Positions 42,914 through 51,824 of a DNA stretch of 64,000 nt are shown in pieces (the stretch's first letter is position 1; every line of letters starts with the position of its first letter). Source of the DNA: an uncultured Bacteroides sp. (GTDB taxonomy: Bacteria; Bacteroidota; Bacteroidia; Bacteroidales; Bacteroidaceae); NCBI RefSeq assembly GCF_900547205.1, contig NZ_URFY01000019.1, positions 11,677 to 75,676 of the forward strand, read 5' to 3'. The notes below the pieces were generated by a model. That model saw nothing but the letters and a program-made list of their open reading frames with translations. It was not told the origin of the DNA and did no database searches. Made by a program: the position numbers and the translations under genes.

Positions 42914-43528
42914 TTAACGTATGAAGTTCGTACCAATATAGGGTTCTGCTTCCGGATGCTCTTTTCCTTCGGCAATATTCTTCAACAGCCATGCCATATT
43001 CTTGCCTAGCATCCGCATGGTCTGCAATCCTTCGGCATCCTGCAAGGCTTCGCCGGGAAGCATACCATGAACCACATTCCAATATTGTGAAGGGACTACC
43101 GGCATATGATTGATGGTAAAGTACTTGTTCAACCGGTCGAAAGTGGCACTTGCCCCTCCCCTCCTGCAAACGACAACTGCCGCGGCAGGCTTATACGCCA
43201 GCAAATCTGAGCTGGAATAGAAAAGACGATCCAGCAGAGCACAAAGCGAACCGTTAGGTCCGGCATAATAGGTAGGTGAACCCAATACTAACGCATCAAT
43301 CCCCTCTTCCAGTTTCTTCCTGACTTCTTCGTACAGTTCATCATGAAAAATGCATCGACCCAGTTCTGCACAACGATAGCAAGCGATGCATCCCTGCACA
43401 GCCTTCGCTCCAATAGAAACAATCTCAGTCTCTATGCCATTTTCATTCAAAGCCTTTGCCACTTCGGACAAGGCTATGTACGTATTCCCATTCTTATGGG
43501 GACTTCCGTTTATTAATAATGCTTTCAT
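42914..43528 (-). CDS. Flavodoxin-fold NADPH-dependent FMN reductase
   Basis: 204 residues. The FMN phosphate loop is LLINGSPHKNGNTYIAL (residues 4-20). A cysteine group, GCIACYRCAELGRC at about residues 46-59, resembles the cluster-binding loop of iron-sulfur flavoproteins; VLGSPTYYAGPNGSLCALLDR is the second FMN-binding segment. It likely transfers electrons or reduces quinones or nitro compounds in the cytoplasm. A TACTTTTG element at 43568-43575 fits its own promoter. Confidence 0.87.
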   Translation of the reverse strand: MKALLINGSPHKNGNTYIALSEVAKALNENGIETEIVSIGAKAVQGCIACYRCAELGRCIFHDELYEEVRKKLEEGIDALVLGSPTYYAGPNGSLCALLDRLFYSSSDLLAYKPAAAVVVCRRGGASATFDRLNKYFTINHMPVVPSQYWNVVHGMLPGEALQDAEGLQTMRMLGKNMAWLLKNIAEGKEHPEAEPYIGTNFIR

Positions 43529-43567
43529 TCTCAGTTCATTTATTTAGTGAAACAACATATTAAGAAC

Positions 43568-43575
43568 CAAAAGTA
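43568..43575 (-). promoter_or_regulatory. -7 element of the flavodoxin gene
   Basis: TACTTTTG on the minus strand, 39 bp upstream of the start codon. Confidence 0.45.
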
Positions 43576-43618
43576 ATCAAATAAAGTTCTAGTTCTAATT
43601 TCCTTTTTAAGAATGATT

Positions 43619-44563
43619 CTATTTTTGTTTCAAAACAGGTGTAGTTCCGCATTTCTTACTTATCAGCATTACCCCTATCATGATAACCAACAGACCGGAC
43701 ATCTGAATGAATGTGACATTTTCGTTCCCCAAAAGCACACCCAACAGAACAGCAATAAAGGGATTGACATACGCATGAGTGCCCACCTCCGCAGCCGGAC
43801 GAACTTTCAACAGCCAGACATAAGCCGAATAGGCTAGCAGGGAACCGAAAACAATCAGATAGACCAGCGAAAGCCATCCGGTGACTGAAACCTCACCCAA
43901 GTCCACACTCCGAAATTCTCCGCTCACAAGTGTACAAATCCAGAACATCCCACTGGCAAACAACATCTGCCACGCCGAACCCGCAAATGCATTCACTTTT
44001 TCTTCGCGCGAAGAACGGTATTTGGCATACAACGTTCCCAATGCCCACGACACGCACCCTATGATAAGCAGCAGGATTCCGCGTTCGCTATTCGGGTTCA
44101 TCGATTCCAGCGTAAACTGTTCCACATAAAGCATCACCACTCCGCCAAAACCAATCACTCCGCCTACGATGGTGAAAGGATTCCGAAAATTGGTTTTCCA
44201 CATCGGAGCGTCCAATAACAGAATCCAGAGTGCGGTGGAAGAAGCAATGATTGCCACGAGACTGCTCGTCAAATATTGCTGCGCCAGCATTACCACAGCC
44301 ATATCTACAAACAGCAGCACAATGCCACTGACGGCAGAACGCCTGATCAGCTTCTTTTTAAATACCGGTTCTCCCCGCAAATAGCATATCCCCAGAAGAA
44401 TAAGACCGGCAGCCGTAAACCGCAACGCCCCGAGAAGGAAAGGAGGCAAGTCTTTCAGCGCTACACCTATAAAGAAATAGGTGGAACCCCAAACGACATA
44501 TATAAGGAAATAGCCGATAATAACACCCGCCAGATTCTTGCTCGTATTACTCTGTCTTTCCAT
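43619..44563 (-). CDS. EamA/DMT family transporter
   Basis: 314 residues with ten membrane helices in two EamA repeats. The first repeat begins GYFLIYVVWGSTYFFIGVALKDLPPFLLGALRF; the second holds GCVSWALGTLYAKYRS and ends with RPAAEVGTHAYVNPFIAVLLGVLLGNE. Members of this drug/metabolite superfamily export amino acids, nucleosides or drugs. The C-S lyase gene upstream, 64 bp away on the same strand, suggests sulfur amino-acid derivatives, but this is only context. Confidence 0.88.
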   Translation of the reverse strand: MERQSNTSKNLAGVIIGYFLIYVVWGSTYFFIGVALKDLPPFLLGALRFTAAGLILLGICYLRGEPVFKKKLIRRSAVSGIVLLFVDMAVVMLAQQYLTSSLVAIIASSTALWILLLDAPMWKTNFRNPFTIVGGVIGFGGVVMLYVEQFTLESMNPNSERGILLLIIGCVSWALGTLYAKYRSSREEKVNAFAGSAWQMLFASGMFWICTLVSGEFRSVDLGEVSVTGWLSLVYLIVFGSLLAYSAYVWLLKVRPAAEVGTHAYVNPFIAVLLGVLLGNENVTFIQMSGLLVIMIGVMLISKKCGTTPVLKQK

Positions 44564-44627
44564 ATTCGTTGTTTATTTTTCTGCGGAACTATTTACGGAG
44601 ATTTCCCCCATGACGTCCGACAATTAT

Positions 44628-45788
44628 TTATTGGTTTAAAGCACGCCTTAATCTGTCCAGACCATCCGTCAACCTCTGGCGCGGACACGCTATATTGATA
44701 CGGATAAATCCCTCGCCCGCCTCTCCATAGAGACTGCCTTCGTTTACCCATAGCTTTTCCTTCGCCAGCAAAGTCTTCACGATTTCAGCAGAGGATTGTT
44801 GCAATACCGAACAATCCACCCAGACCAGATAAGTACCTTCCAACATTGTCACAGGATATTCCGGCAGATATTTCTCAAAAAAGGCTTTCAGGTAATTATA
44901 ATTATCGTACAGATAAAGTTTGAGTTCTTCCAGCCACTCCTCCCCTTCTTTATAGGCAGCCATCAATGCTTCCACTCCGAAAGGATTCACGTCGCATACT
45001 TCATTTATATTGATAGCTTTATCTGTTTTTGCACGTACTTCTGCATCCGCAGAAATAATATTAGCTATCTGAAGCCCGGCCAGATTGAAGGCTTTGCTGG
45101 GCGACGTACAAGTAACAGAATGCATCAGGAAATCTTTGGAGATGGAGGCAAAGGGAGTATATTCATGCCCTGGAAAAACGAGTTCACAATGAATTTCATC
45201 CGCCACGACCCACACATCATATCGAAGGCAAATCTCACCGATACGTGTCAGTTCTTCCTTTGTCCATACCCTGCCGGCCGGATTGTGAGGGTTGCACAAC
45301 AACATGAGTTTTACTTTCGGATCGGCCGCCTTCTCCTCCAAATCATCAAAATCAATCCGATAGCTACCTTGCTCGTATATCAGCGGACTGGCAATCATCT
45401 CGCATCCGTCATTGCGGATGGAGGAGAAAAAGCAGTTATATACCGGAGTCTGCACCAACACCCTGTCGCCGGGAGATGTTAGGGCTTTTATGATGGCAGA
45501 CAGTGCCGGCACCACTCCGGTAGTATAGATAATCCACTCCTTCTCTATCGTCCAATGATGCCTCCGCCGGAACCAATCTACCACAGTTTCATAGTATGCA
45601 GCAGGAACTTTTGTGTAACCGAAAATACCATGTTCCACACGCTTTCTCAACGCTTCGACCACTGCAGGAGCCGTACGGAAATCCATATCGGCCACCCACA
45701 TAGGCAGAACATTCTCTTCTTTTGCCGCATCCCATTTATAAGAATTGGTTTCCCGGCGGGGGATTATTTCATCAAAATTGTATTTCAT
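44628..45788 (-). CDS. patB: PatB/MalY-type PLP-dependent C-S lyase
   Basis: 386 residues of the fold-type I aminotransferase family. The PLP lysine lies in TSPSKAFNLAGLQIANI (about residue 233). Other family blocks are WVADMDFRTAPAVVEAL near the start, LLCNPHNPAGRVWT and VVADEIHCELVFPG, and YLVWVDCS. These enzymes cleave cystathionine or cysteine-S-conjugates to pyruvate, ammonia and a thiol. The start overlaps the DUF3737 stop by four bases, so the two are coupled and controlled by the promoter at 46733. Redox or sulfur conditions sensed by the divergent AraC protein may be the input; this is speculation. Confidence 0.9.
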   Translation of the reverse strand: MKYNFDEIIPRRETNSYKWDAAKEENVLPMWVADMDFRTAPAVVEALRKRVEHGIFGYTKVPAAYYETVVDWFRRRHHWTIEKEWIIYTTGVVPALSAIIKALTSPGDRVLVQTPVYNCFFSSIRNDGCEMIASPLIYEQGSYRIDFDDLEEKAADPKVKLMLLCNPHNPAGRVWTKEELTRIGEICLRYDVWVVADEIHCELVFPGHEYTPFASISKDFLMHSVTCTSPSKAFNLAGLQIANIISADAEVRAKTDKAININEVCDVNPFGVEALMAAYKEGEEWLEELKLYLYDNYNYLKAFFEKYLPEYPVTMLEGTYLVWVDCSVLQQSSAEIVKTLLAKEKLWVNEGSLYGEAGEGFIRINIACPRQRLTDGLDRLRRALNQ

Positions 45789-46651
45789 GCACTAAAGCAA
45801 GTTAGATTGTCCCATAGTTTCAATTCACAGTCGGCAGGTGATTTGATGTTTTCATCAATGATTATTTCACCGAAACTATCTGCTTGGATACTGCCTGTAC
45901 GAGGATTCTTCACACTATGTACAGGGCTGACAATGGTGGCTTGCAGACTGCTGCATTCAAAGCACAGGTCAGCACTATCGTCCATTATGCAATCTTCCAT
46001 AATGAGGTTGTGAGCATAACAAAGCGGCTGCGTTCCCGAAATCTTACAGTTTACCAGTCGCAGATTTCGAGAGTGCCAACCCAGGTATTCACCGTTCAGC
46101 TCGGAATCATATACCGTCACATTCTCTGTATTCCAGAAAGCATCCTTTGAATTGATGACGGCATTGCGAATTTCGACATTCTTGCAATACTGGAAAGAGT
46201 AGTTTCCATTCTGACTGTAGTTTTCGATGCGGATATTTTCGCCATGCATGAAAAGATAATCACCTTTATCCACCTGCACATTTCTCAATTCCACATTGCG
46301 GCAGTGCCAAAGGGTTTCCAACGCGAAGGGGAGTTGTACATTCTCTAATTTAATTCCATCCATTTCGCGGAACATTTTCGGGGCTTCCACCACTGTGTCC
46401 GTCATTTGCAGGTTCTGCGAATACCAAAGGGCAGCACGCGCTCCTTCCGTAAAGAAGCTGTTCTTGACGATAAATCCATTGGTATGCCAGAAAGGATATT
46501 TACCTTCGAAACGGCAATTTACCGCTATGATATTACTGCATTCTTTCAATGCGGATTCACCCGTATGGATTGTCACATTCTCCAATTGCAAATCGTGTGT
46601 TGCAAACAAAGGGCGTTCGCCTTCGTATTCCTTGTTCTTAATTAATTCCAT
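45785..46651 (-). CDS. DUF3737 right-handed beta-helix-like protein
   Basis: 288 residues with a strong repeating pattern of strands: LENVTIHTGESALKECSNIIAVNCRFEG, FWHTNGFIVKNSFF, ALWYSQNLQMTDTVVE, TLWHCRNVELRNVQV, YSFQYCKNVEIRNAVI, FWNTENVTVYDSEL, GWHSRNLRLVNCKI. This is DUF3737, a predicted cytoplasmic beta-helix with no signal peptide. Its function is unknown. It precedes a coupled PatB gene, a pairing seen in other Firmicutes and Bacteroidetes genomes according to my recollection of the family. Confidence 0.87.
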   Translation of the reverse strand: MELIKNKEYEGERPLFATHDLQLENVTIHTGESALKECSNIIAVNCRFEGKYPFWHTNGFIVKNSFFTEGARAALWYSQNLQMTDTVVEAPKMFREMDGIKLENVQLPFALETLWHCRNVELRNVQVDKGDYLFMHGENIRIENYSQNGNYSFQYCKNVEIRNAVINSKDAFWNTENVTVYDSELNGEYLGWHSRNLRLVNCKISGTQPLCYAHNLIMEDCIMDDSADLCFECSSLQATIVSPVHSVKNPRTGSIQADSFGEIIIDENIKSPADCELKLWDNLTCFSA

Positions 46652-46732
46652 GATTCTAAGATTTTACTTTTAATTTATAATTCTAAAAAGCTACGTTTAT
46701 ACTGCCGGATTGATTACCTTTTTTCGATAATG

Positions 46733-46740
46733 CAAAAGTA
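46733..46740 (-). promoter_or_regulatory. -7 element of the DUF3737/C-S lyase operon
   Basis: TACTTTTG on the minus strand; no -33 TTTG, so activator-dependent is likely. Confidence 0.6.
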
Positions 46741-46770
46741 CGGCGGAAAAACAGCACTCTTTGTAGACGG

Positions 46771-46799
46771 ATTACGGACAAAACAACCTCAATTACTGA
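46771..46799. promoter_or_regulatory. ATTAC direct repeat, candidate AraC operator
   Basis: ATTACGGA at 46771-46778 and ATTACTGA at 46792-46799, 21 bp apart. Distances to the -7 element are the same as those in the alcohol dehydrogenase promoter (proximal repeat starts 31 bp from the -7 element in both). Confidence 0.65.
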
Positions 46800-46878
46800 T
46801 TATGCTTCTTTAATGCACAATTCTTTTCATTTCTCTGCTACAAAGTTCGGGAGAATGGAGAGAGAGCACGGTATACAG

Positions 46879-46907
46879 ATTACTGATTTCATTACCCCAA
46901 TTACAGA
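46879..46907. promoter_or_regulatory. Second ATTAC operator near the divergent AraC gene
   Basis: ATTACTGA at 46879-46886, ATTACC at 46891-46896 and ATTACAGA at 46900-46907. The outer copies are 21 bp apart, with the same 12/9 spacing as the three-part site at 30924-30954. It may serve autoregulation of the AraC gene. Confidence 0.6.
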
Positions 46908-46946
46908 ACAGCAAATCAAGGTGTTGAGAATCCGATTATTTATTCT

Positions 46947-46954
46947 TATTTTTG
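46947..46954 (+). promoter_or_regulatory. -7 element of the AraC gene
   Basis: TATTTTTG, 26 bp upstream of the start codon at 46980. Confidence 0.55.
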
Positions 46955-46979
46955 TTCCGAAAGAAAAAGATATATAGTT

Positions 46980-47885
46980 ATGGATAAGATCATTAAATTA
47001 GAAAATGTAGACCAGTACAACAGTCTTTACGGACTTGAGACATTGCACCCGCTCGTCAGTATTGTAGACCTGACGAAGGCTACCAAAACAGTGAACCATC
47101 TTCAAATGAATTATGGTATATATGCTCTTTTTCTAAAACTCGCCAAAAGTTGCGACATCAAATACGGCCGCCAGTCGTATGACTATCAGGAAGGTACTGT
47201 GGTATGTTTCGGTCCGGGACAAACGGTGGGAATAGAAACCATTGAAGATGAAGTGAACCCGCCGGTCTACGGCATTGTTTTCCACCCCGACCTGATTCGC
47301 GGCACCTCTCTGGGAAAGAACATCAAAAACTATACTTTCTTTTCTTATGCTGTAAACGAAGCATTGCACTTGTCCGACCAGGAAAAGGAAATAGTCATGG
47401 ACTGTCTCCACAAAATCAAAATTGAGCTGGAGCACGCCATTGACAAACATAGCAAAGCGCTGATTGCTATGAATATTGAACTACTGCTCAACTATTGTAT
47501 GCGCTTCTACGAACGCCAGTTCATCACACGCAACGTGGCAAACAAAGATGCCCTCACAAGATTTGAAGAACTTCTGGACGAATATTTCCAAAGCTCACTT
47601 CCTATGCAAGACGGCCTGCCTTCGGTGAAATACTTTGCCGATAAAATATATCTTTCACCCAACTACTTCGGCGACATGATAAAAAAGGAAACCGGAAAAA
47701 CCCCGCAAGAACATATCCAACTGAAAGTTATCGAACTTGCCAAAGAACGTATCGCCGAAACTGACCAGACCGTCAGCCAGATTGCTTATGCCTTAGGTTT
47801 CCAGTATCCGCAACATCTTTGCCGACTGTTCAAACGACGGGTGGGCTGCACTCCTAATGAGTATAGAACGCAGAATATAGCGTGA
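46980..47885 (+). CDS. AraC family transcriptional regulator, divergent from DUF3737/C-S lyase operon
   Basis: 301 residues. The N-terminal 170 residues form a cupin-like sensor domain (YDYQEGTVVCFGPGQTVGIE, YGIVFHPDLIRGTSLGKNI). The C-terminal 100 residues carry two helix-turn-helix motifs (PSVKYFADKIYLSPNYFGDMIKKETGKTPQEHI and TVSQIAYALGFQYPQHLCRLFKRRVGCTPNEYR). It is divergent from the DUF3737 operon and the ATTAC repeats lie in the shared 328-bp region, so it very likely controls that operon and perhaps itself. Confidence 0.9.
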   Translation: MDKIIKLENVDQYNSLYGLETLHPLVSIVDLTKATKTVNHLQMNYGIYALFLKLAKSCDIKYGRQSYDYQEGTVVCFGPGQTVGIETIEDEVNPPVYGIVFHPDLIRGTSLGKNIKNYTFFSYAVNEALHLSDQEKEIVMDCLHKIKIELEHAIDKHSKALIAMNIELLLNYCMRFYERQFITRNVANKDALTRFEELLDEYFQSSLPMQDGLPSVKYFADKIYLSPNYFGDMIKKETGKTPQEHIQLKVIELAKERIAETDQTVSQIAYALGFQYPQHLCRLFKRRVGCTPNEYRTQNIA

Positions 47886-48086
47886 GATTGATTAATTACC
47901 CATTGGAGAAGCTAACCTACGGAAATGAACTAAACGGTACAGAGTTGAGTCTGTTCTGTATCGCTATTATATTGGAAGAAGCGAGTTCTTTTCTTGGAAT
48001 ATATTCAACATGCATATATATACAGGAGAATTGATGGAAATCAAATAAATAAACGGAGTCTTTGATTTGAAATTCGGATTCTACTC

Positions 48087-48163
48087 ATCGACCCGCTCCT
48101 CACCGAGAATCGACCCGTTCCTCACCGATGAAACTACTGTTTCTCGGTGAGGAACGGGTCGAT
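48087..48163. repeat. Three-copy element: tandem repeat plus inverted copy forming a long hairpin
   Basis: atcgacccgctcctcaccga (48087-48106) is repeated with one change at 48109-48128 and then appears inverted and perfectly complementary at 48144-48163. The last two copies form a 20-bp stem, extended after a bulged T by a 5-bp inner stem GAAAC/GTTTC with a TACT loop. The first copy could compete for pairing with the inverted copy. It may work as a bidirectional terminator or as a repeat element. Confidence 0.75.
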
Positions 48164-48352
48164 GGTTTCAAAGGAAGAGTCAAAGGAGATAACTACCTAT
48201 ATTACAACACCTTACCAGGCTACATCCTATGTTTGAAACTTATTAGAGTTTTAATGACAACTTATGATTATATCATTCGTTTTCAACCACTTCTTTATTG
48301 CAACAATATTTACATCTTGAATCAAGTTCATAATGATTATAAAGTGTAGATA

Positions 48353-48394
48353 CTAATTAAAAAGTGCACCAGTATTCCAATTGAAGAGTGCGCC
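48353..48394. repeat. Two tandem 18-base repeats resembling an IS21-type terminus
   Basis: Minus-strand reads GGCGCACTCTTCAATTGG and GGTGCACTTTTTAATTAG, copies of one motif with four differences, spaced 24 bp. A weaker third copy may lie at 48335-48350. Multiple such repeats occur at the ends of IS21-type elements of Bacteroides as I remember them. No transposase is nearby, so this would be a solo end or excision scar. Confidence 0.4.
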
Positions 48395-48485
48395 ACCATA
48401 GCATAAGTCCTTTGTATTATCAGAATACAGAGGCAAAAATGAAGACTATGGTAGAAAGACAATCAAGTATCTCATTTAGCTACAT

Positions 48486-51400
48486 CTATTTTTTAACGCT
48501 GCCTATCTCCTTCAACAATTCATCAACGGCCACCTTCAACTGTTCATCCTCTCCCTTTACTACTGTTTCCGGGCTATTGGCGACCTTGATATCAGGTTCC
48601 AACTGGCTATTTTCCAGATAACTGCCGTCCGGTAAACGATAACCGATGACAGGAATACCGAATACGAGTGAAGGGTCTTGCAACGTTTCCCAAGATACAC
48701 TTGTCATCGTTCCCGGAACGGGCATACCGACCAGTTTTCCTATTTTCTGATGACTGTATACCCAAGGAGTTCCATGAGCATTGGAGTAATTGGCTTCGCA
48801 CTGCAACATGATGGAAGGCTTGTTCCATCGACGGCTCGGCATATCGCAGGCTTCCCGTCCACGCACCACTTGCGTAAAGTATTTCTGTCCGCTGAACAGC
48901 ACCTCGATATCTTCGTGCAGGCGGCCACCTCCATTGAATCGGGTATCAATCACAATTCCATCACAATTATTGTACTTACCCAGAATATCCGAATAAACAG
49001 TGCGGAAACTTCCGTCGCCCATCGACTGAATATGAACATATCCCAGTCGTCCGCCCGACCATTTCTCCACATCGGCCGCACGCTGTTTCACCCAACGTTT
49101 GTATAACAAACCATTGAGCTGTCCGCCCGTAATGGGCATTACAACTTCTTCCCACCGTTCTTTGCTTTGCGGATTGTAGAGAGAAACCAGCGTTTTCTTT
49201 CCAGCTTTATTGTTCAGCAAGTAAGTGATGTCATTATCAGGAGCTAACTCTTCTCCATTTATCTTTTCAACGATGCATCCTGCCGTAACCTTTGTGCGCG
49301 AATGGTCGAACGGACCTTTCTCTACGATTTCAGCTATTTGCATCCCTTTCCCCTGATAATTCCAATCGAACAACACACCGAGATTGGAAGTGGTATCTCC
49401 TTTTCCTCTTGGAGAATAGCGTCCTCCGGTGTGCGACACATTCAGTTCGCCCAACCATTCGCTCAATAATTCTGCGAAGTCATAATTATTGTCGATATGA
49501 GGCAGGAACTTACGGTATGCGGCAGTCATGGCATCCCAGTCAACTCCATGCATAGTAAGATTATAGAAGCGCTTCTGATGCTGTTTGTACACATGGTCGA
49601 ACATCGCTTCACGTTCGGCAGCAAGGTTCATTTTCATCTCAGCCTGATAGCTGATAGACTTCAAAGCATCCGACTTGGCATCCATTTTCTGCATATTGCG
49701 GCTTCCCAAAAGGAAGATATCTCCCTTTTTATCCAGCATCAGAGATGTCCATCCGGTATTCAGTTTGTGCAGACGCTTCGTGTCTTTTTCGCGAAGGTTC
49801 AGTTTCCAGAGGTCATATCCTCCTTCAAAAGCAGAGAAGTAATACAGATTCTCTCCATCTTTAGAAAGGATGGCACTGCCAAGATCGGAAGAATTTGGAG
49901 TAAGCCGGACGATACGGTCTTCGATGCCGTTGAGTTCGACTGTGATTTCTTTAAGGTCGGCTTCTTCTTTATTCTTGTCGGTATCGCTATTTTTATCCTT
50001 ATCGTTCGCCTTTTCCTTCTTAGCCGATTCTGCCTTATTCTTTCCTTCGTCTTTTTTCTTATCTTTATCTTTCGCCTTTTTCTGTTCTTTCTCAAATTCT
50101 TTGAGAAGTTCGAAGTCTTCCTTGCTCAGGCGGTAACGGTCGTAGGCATCCTGATTAAGAAATACCAACATGACATCTTGTTGCGAGCCCCAAGAAGCGT
50201 GCGCACGCATACCATAACGTTCGGTCTGGAAAAGGATTGCATTTCCAGCGAGCACCCAACGCGGAGAGCCGCTTGTATATCCACTATTCGTCAGATTAAC
50301 AATCTTTCCTCCTTGTGCGCTGACAATTCCTATATCGGAATAAGGATCATGGCGGTTGCCGATAAATTCGAGCGTAAACCATTTACCGTCGGGCGACCAT
50401 TCGTAGTCAAATCCACCTCCGGTGCTATACCAGGTAGAGCCATCCGTCACTTGACGTACTTTTCGGGTTTTCAGGTTGAGCACCATCAGGCGGTTGCGGT
50501 CTTCGATAAAGGCGAGTTCTTTGCCATCCGGTGAATATTGCGGATAAGCGCGCTCTACGGTTTTGGAAGGTAGCAATACTTCCTCTTCGATAAGAGTGGC
50601 ATTAGGGAAATTCGGGTCCTCCTCACGGGCTATTTTAGCGGTGTAGAGTTGCCAGTTGCCTGTCCGTTCGCTGGCGTAGACCAGTGTACGGTTGTCCGGT
50701 GCAAAGGACACTGCCGCTTCTTTTCCCGGCGTATTTGTGATTTGCTTTGTTGTAGTGTAATCCGTCGAAGTGACAAAAATATCACCGCGCACAATGAAAG
50801 CAACCTGTTTGCCGTCCGGAGATACGGAAGCGGAGGTAGCGCCTTGAGAGAATCGAAGTGCGGCAAGCTGTTCTTCATCGTCACGGGTGAGGTCAACTTT
50901 CACTTTCTTCGGACGGGCGTTCATCTCTTGCGTATATAGTTCGCCGTCATACGTGAAGCAGAGCGTTCCTTTATCACTGATAGAGAGGAAACGCACGGGA
51001 TGAGTTTTGAAGGTAGTTACTGCCTTCACTTCTTGCGGAGCATTAAGCGGAAAGTTATAGACATTGAACGAACCACCATCACGTTCACTCAGAAAATAAA
51101 CGGTGTTCCCGTCGGGAGCATAAACCGGATTCCGGTCTTCTCCACCCCGATTAGTCAGATTGGTATGCTTTCCGGTTTGGGTATCGTAGAGCCAAATGTC
51201 TCTAGTGACAGATGACGTATGATGTTTTCTCCATTCATCCTCAAAGCCTTTGCGGTCTTGATAAAGGAAGTTCTTTCCTGTTTTGTCAAAGCAAACCCAC
51301 TCAGCGGGAGTAGCCAGTACTTGTTCGGTACGTCCTCCGCCAACGGGAACTTTATATAGTTCGGTCATTGCCCCGGTGGGAAACAATGCACTGCTTGCAG

Positions 51401-51788
51401 GATCCTGAATAGATGCGGAGAAAAGTACGTACTTTCCATCGGAAGTAAAAGCCGAAGGAATTTCCGATGCGGAATGATATGTCAATCTCTTGGCAGTTCC
51501 TCCGTCGGCCGGCATGGTAAAGATGTCAAAATTCCCGTTACGGTCACTGGCAAAGGCGATTTCTTTTCCGTCGGGCGACCATACGGGATTGGCTTCGTAG
51601 GATGCTTGCGTAGTTAATTGGACAGCAGTTCCCCCTTGCGCAGGAACTTTGTAGATATCACCTTTGTAACAAAATACAATTTCTTTTCCGTCCGGTGAGA
51701 TACGTGCATCCCGCATCCACAGAGGCGTAACGGCATAGCCGGATAAGGCAGTCAGTACTACTGCCAAACAAGTAATAAGTTTCTTCAT
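48486..51788 (-). CDS. Tricorn-like S41 protease with beta-propeller domains
   Basis: 1100 residues; signal MKKLITCLAVVLTALSGYAV. Residues about 25-540 hold PD40/WD40-like propeller repeats (NPVWSPDGKEIAFASDRNG, YPQYSPDGKELAFIEDRN, YEWSPDGKWFTLEF). A Lys/Asp/Glu-rich stretch near 553-610 is low complexity. The C-terminus has a PDZ-like region (KGMQIAEIVEKGPFDHS) and the S41 protease. The tricorn catalytic tetrad is matched by VSHTGG (Ser-His), ANYSNAHG (nucleophile Ser near 1002) and SVSWETLQD (Glu near 1034). It likely degrades peptides in the periplasm. It begins 36 bp after the AAA-ATPase gene on the same strand. Confidence 0.92.
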   Translation of the reverse strand: MKKLITCLAVVLTALSGYAVTPLWMRDARISPDGKEIVFCYKGDIYKVPAQGGTAVQLTTQASYEANPVWSPDGKEIAFASDRNGNFDIFTMPADGGTAKRLTYHSASEIPSAFTSDGKYVLFSASIQDPASSALFPTGAMTELYKVPVGGGRTEQVLATPAEWVCFDKTGKNFLYQDRKGFEDEWRKHHTSSVTRDIWLYDTQTGKHTNLTNRGGEDRNPVYAPDGNTVYFLSERDGGSFNVYNFPLNAPQEVKAVTTFKTHPVRFLSISDKGTLCFTYDGELYTQEMNARPKKVKVDLTRDDEEQLAALRFSQGATSASVSPDGKQVAFIVRGDIFVTSTDYTTTKQITNTPGKEAAVSFAPDNRTLVYASERTGNWQLYTAKIAREEDPNFPNATLIEEEVLLPSKTVERAYPQYSPDGKELAFIEDRNRLMVLNLKTRKVRQVTDGSTWYSTGGGFDYEWSPDGKWFTLEFIGNRHDPYSDIGIVSAQGGKIVNLTNSGYTSGSPRWVLAGNAILFQTERYGMRAHASWGSQQDVMLVFLNQDAYDRYRLSKEDFELLKEFEKEQKKAKDKDKKKDEGKNKAESAKKEKANDKDKNSDTDKNKEEADLKEITVELNGIEDRIVRLTPNSSDLGSAILSKDGENLYYFSAFEGGYDLWKLNLREKDTKRLHKLNTGWTSLMLDKKGDIFLLGSRNMQKMDAKSDALKSISYQAEMKMNLAAEREAMFDHVYKQHQKRFYNLTMHGVDWDAMTAAYRKFLPHIDNNYDFAELLSEWLGELNVSHTGGRYSPRGKGDTTSNLGVLFDWNYQGKGMQIAEIVEKGPFDHSRTKVTAGCIVEKINGEELAPDNDITYLLNNKAGKKTLVSLYNPQSKERWEEVVMPITGGQLNGLLYKRWVKQRAADVEKWSGGRLGYVHIQSMGDGSFRTVYSDILGKYNNCDGIVIDTRFNGGGRLHEDIEVLFSGQKYFTQVVRGREACDMPSRRWNKPSIMLQCEANYSNAHGTPWVYSHQKIGKLVGMPVPGTMTSVSWETLQDPSLVFGIPVIGYRLPDGSYLENSQLEPDIKVANSPETVVKGEDEQLKVAVDELLKEIGSVKK

Positions 51789-51824
51789 GTCAGTTATTTA
51801 TGTATCTATTTTCCCAAAATCTAA

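Larger units (their letters stand above)
47886..48485. other. 600-base intergenic stretch with hairpin element and IS-end-like repeats
   Basis: Lies between the ends of two convergent genes, the AraC gene and the tricorn-like gene. It holds a triple-copy hairpin at 48087-48163 and two 18-base tandem repeats at 48353-48394. Otherwise it is AT-rich and I see no gene. Confidence 0.6.

Noticed and set aside
48087..48163. Possible CRISPR array, because of the 20-base repeats spaced 22 bp
   Set aside because: The spacing leaves only two bases between copies, there are no spacers, the third copy is inverted and no cas genes are present.
48128..48349. A 73-codon frame crossing the hairpin element
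   Set aside because: It starts inside the stem and reads through repeat DNA; no sign of coding.
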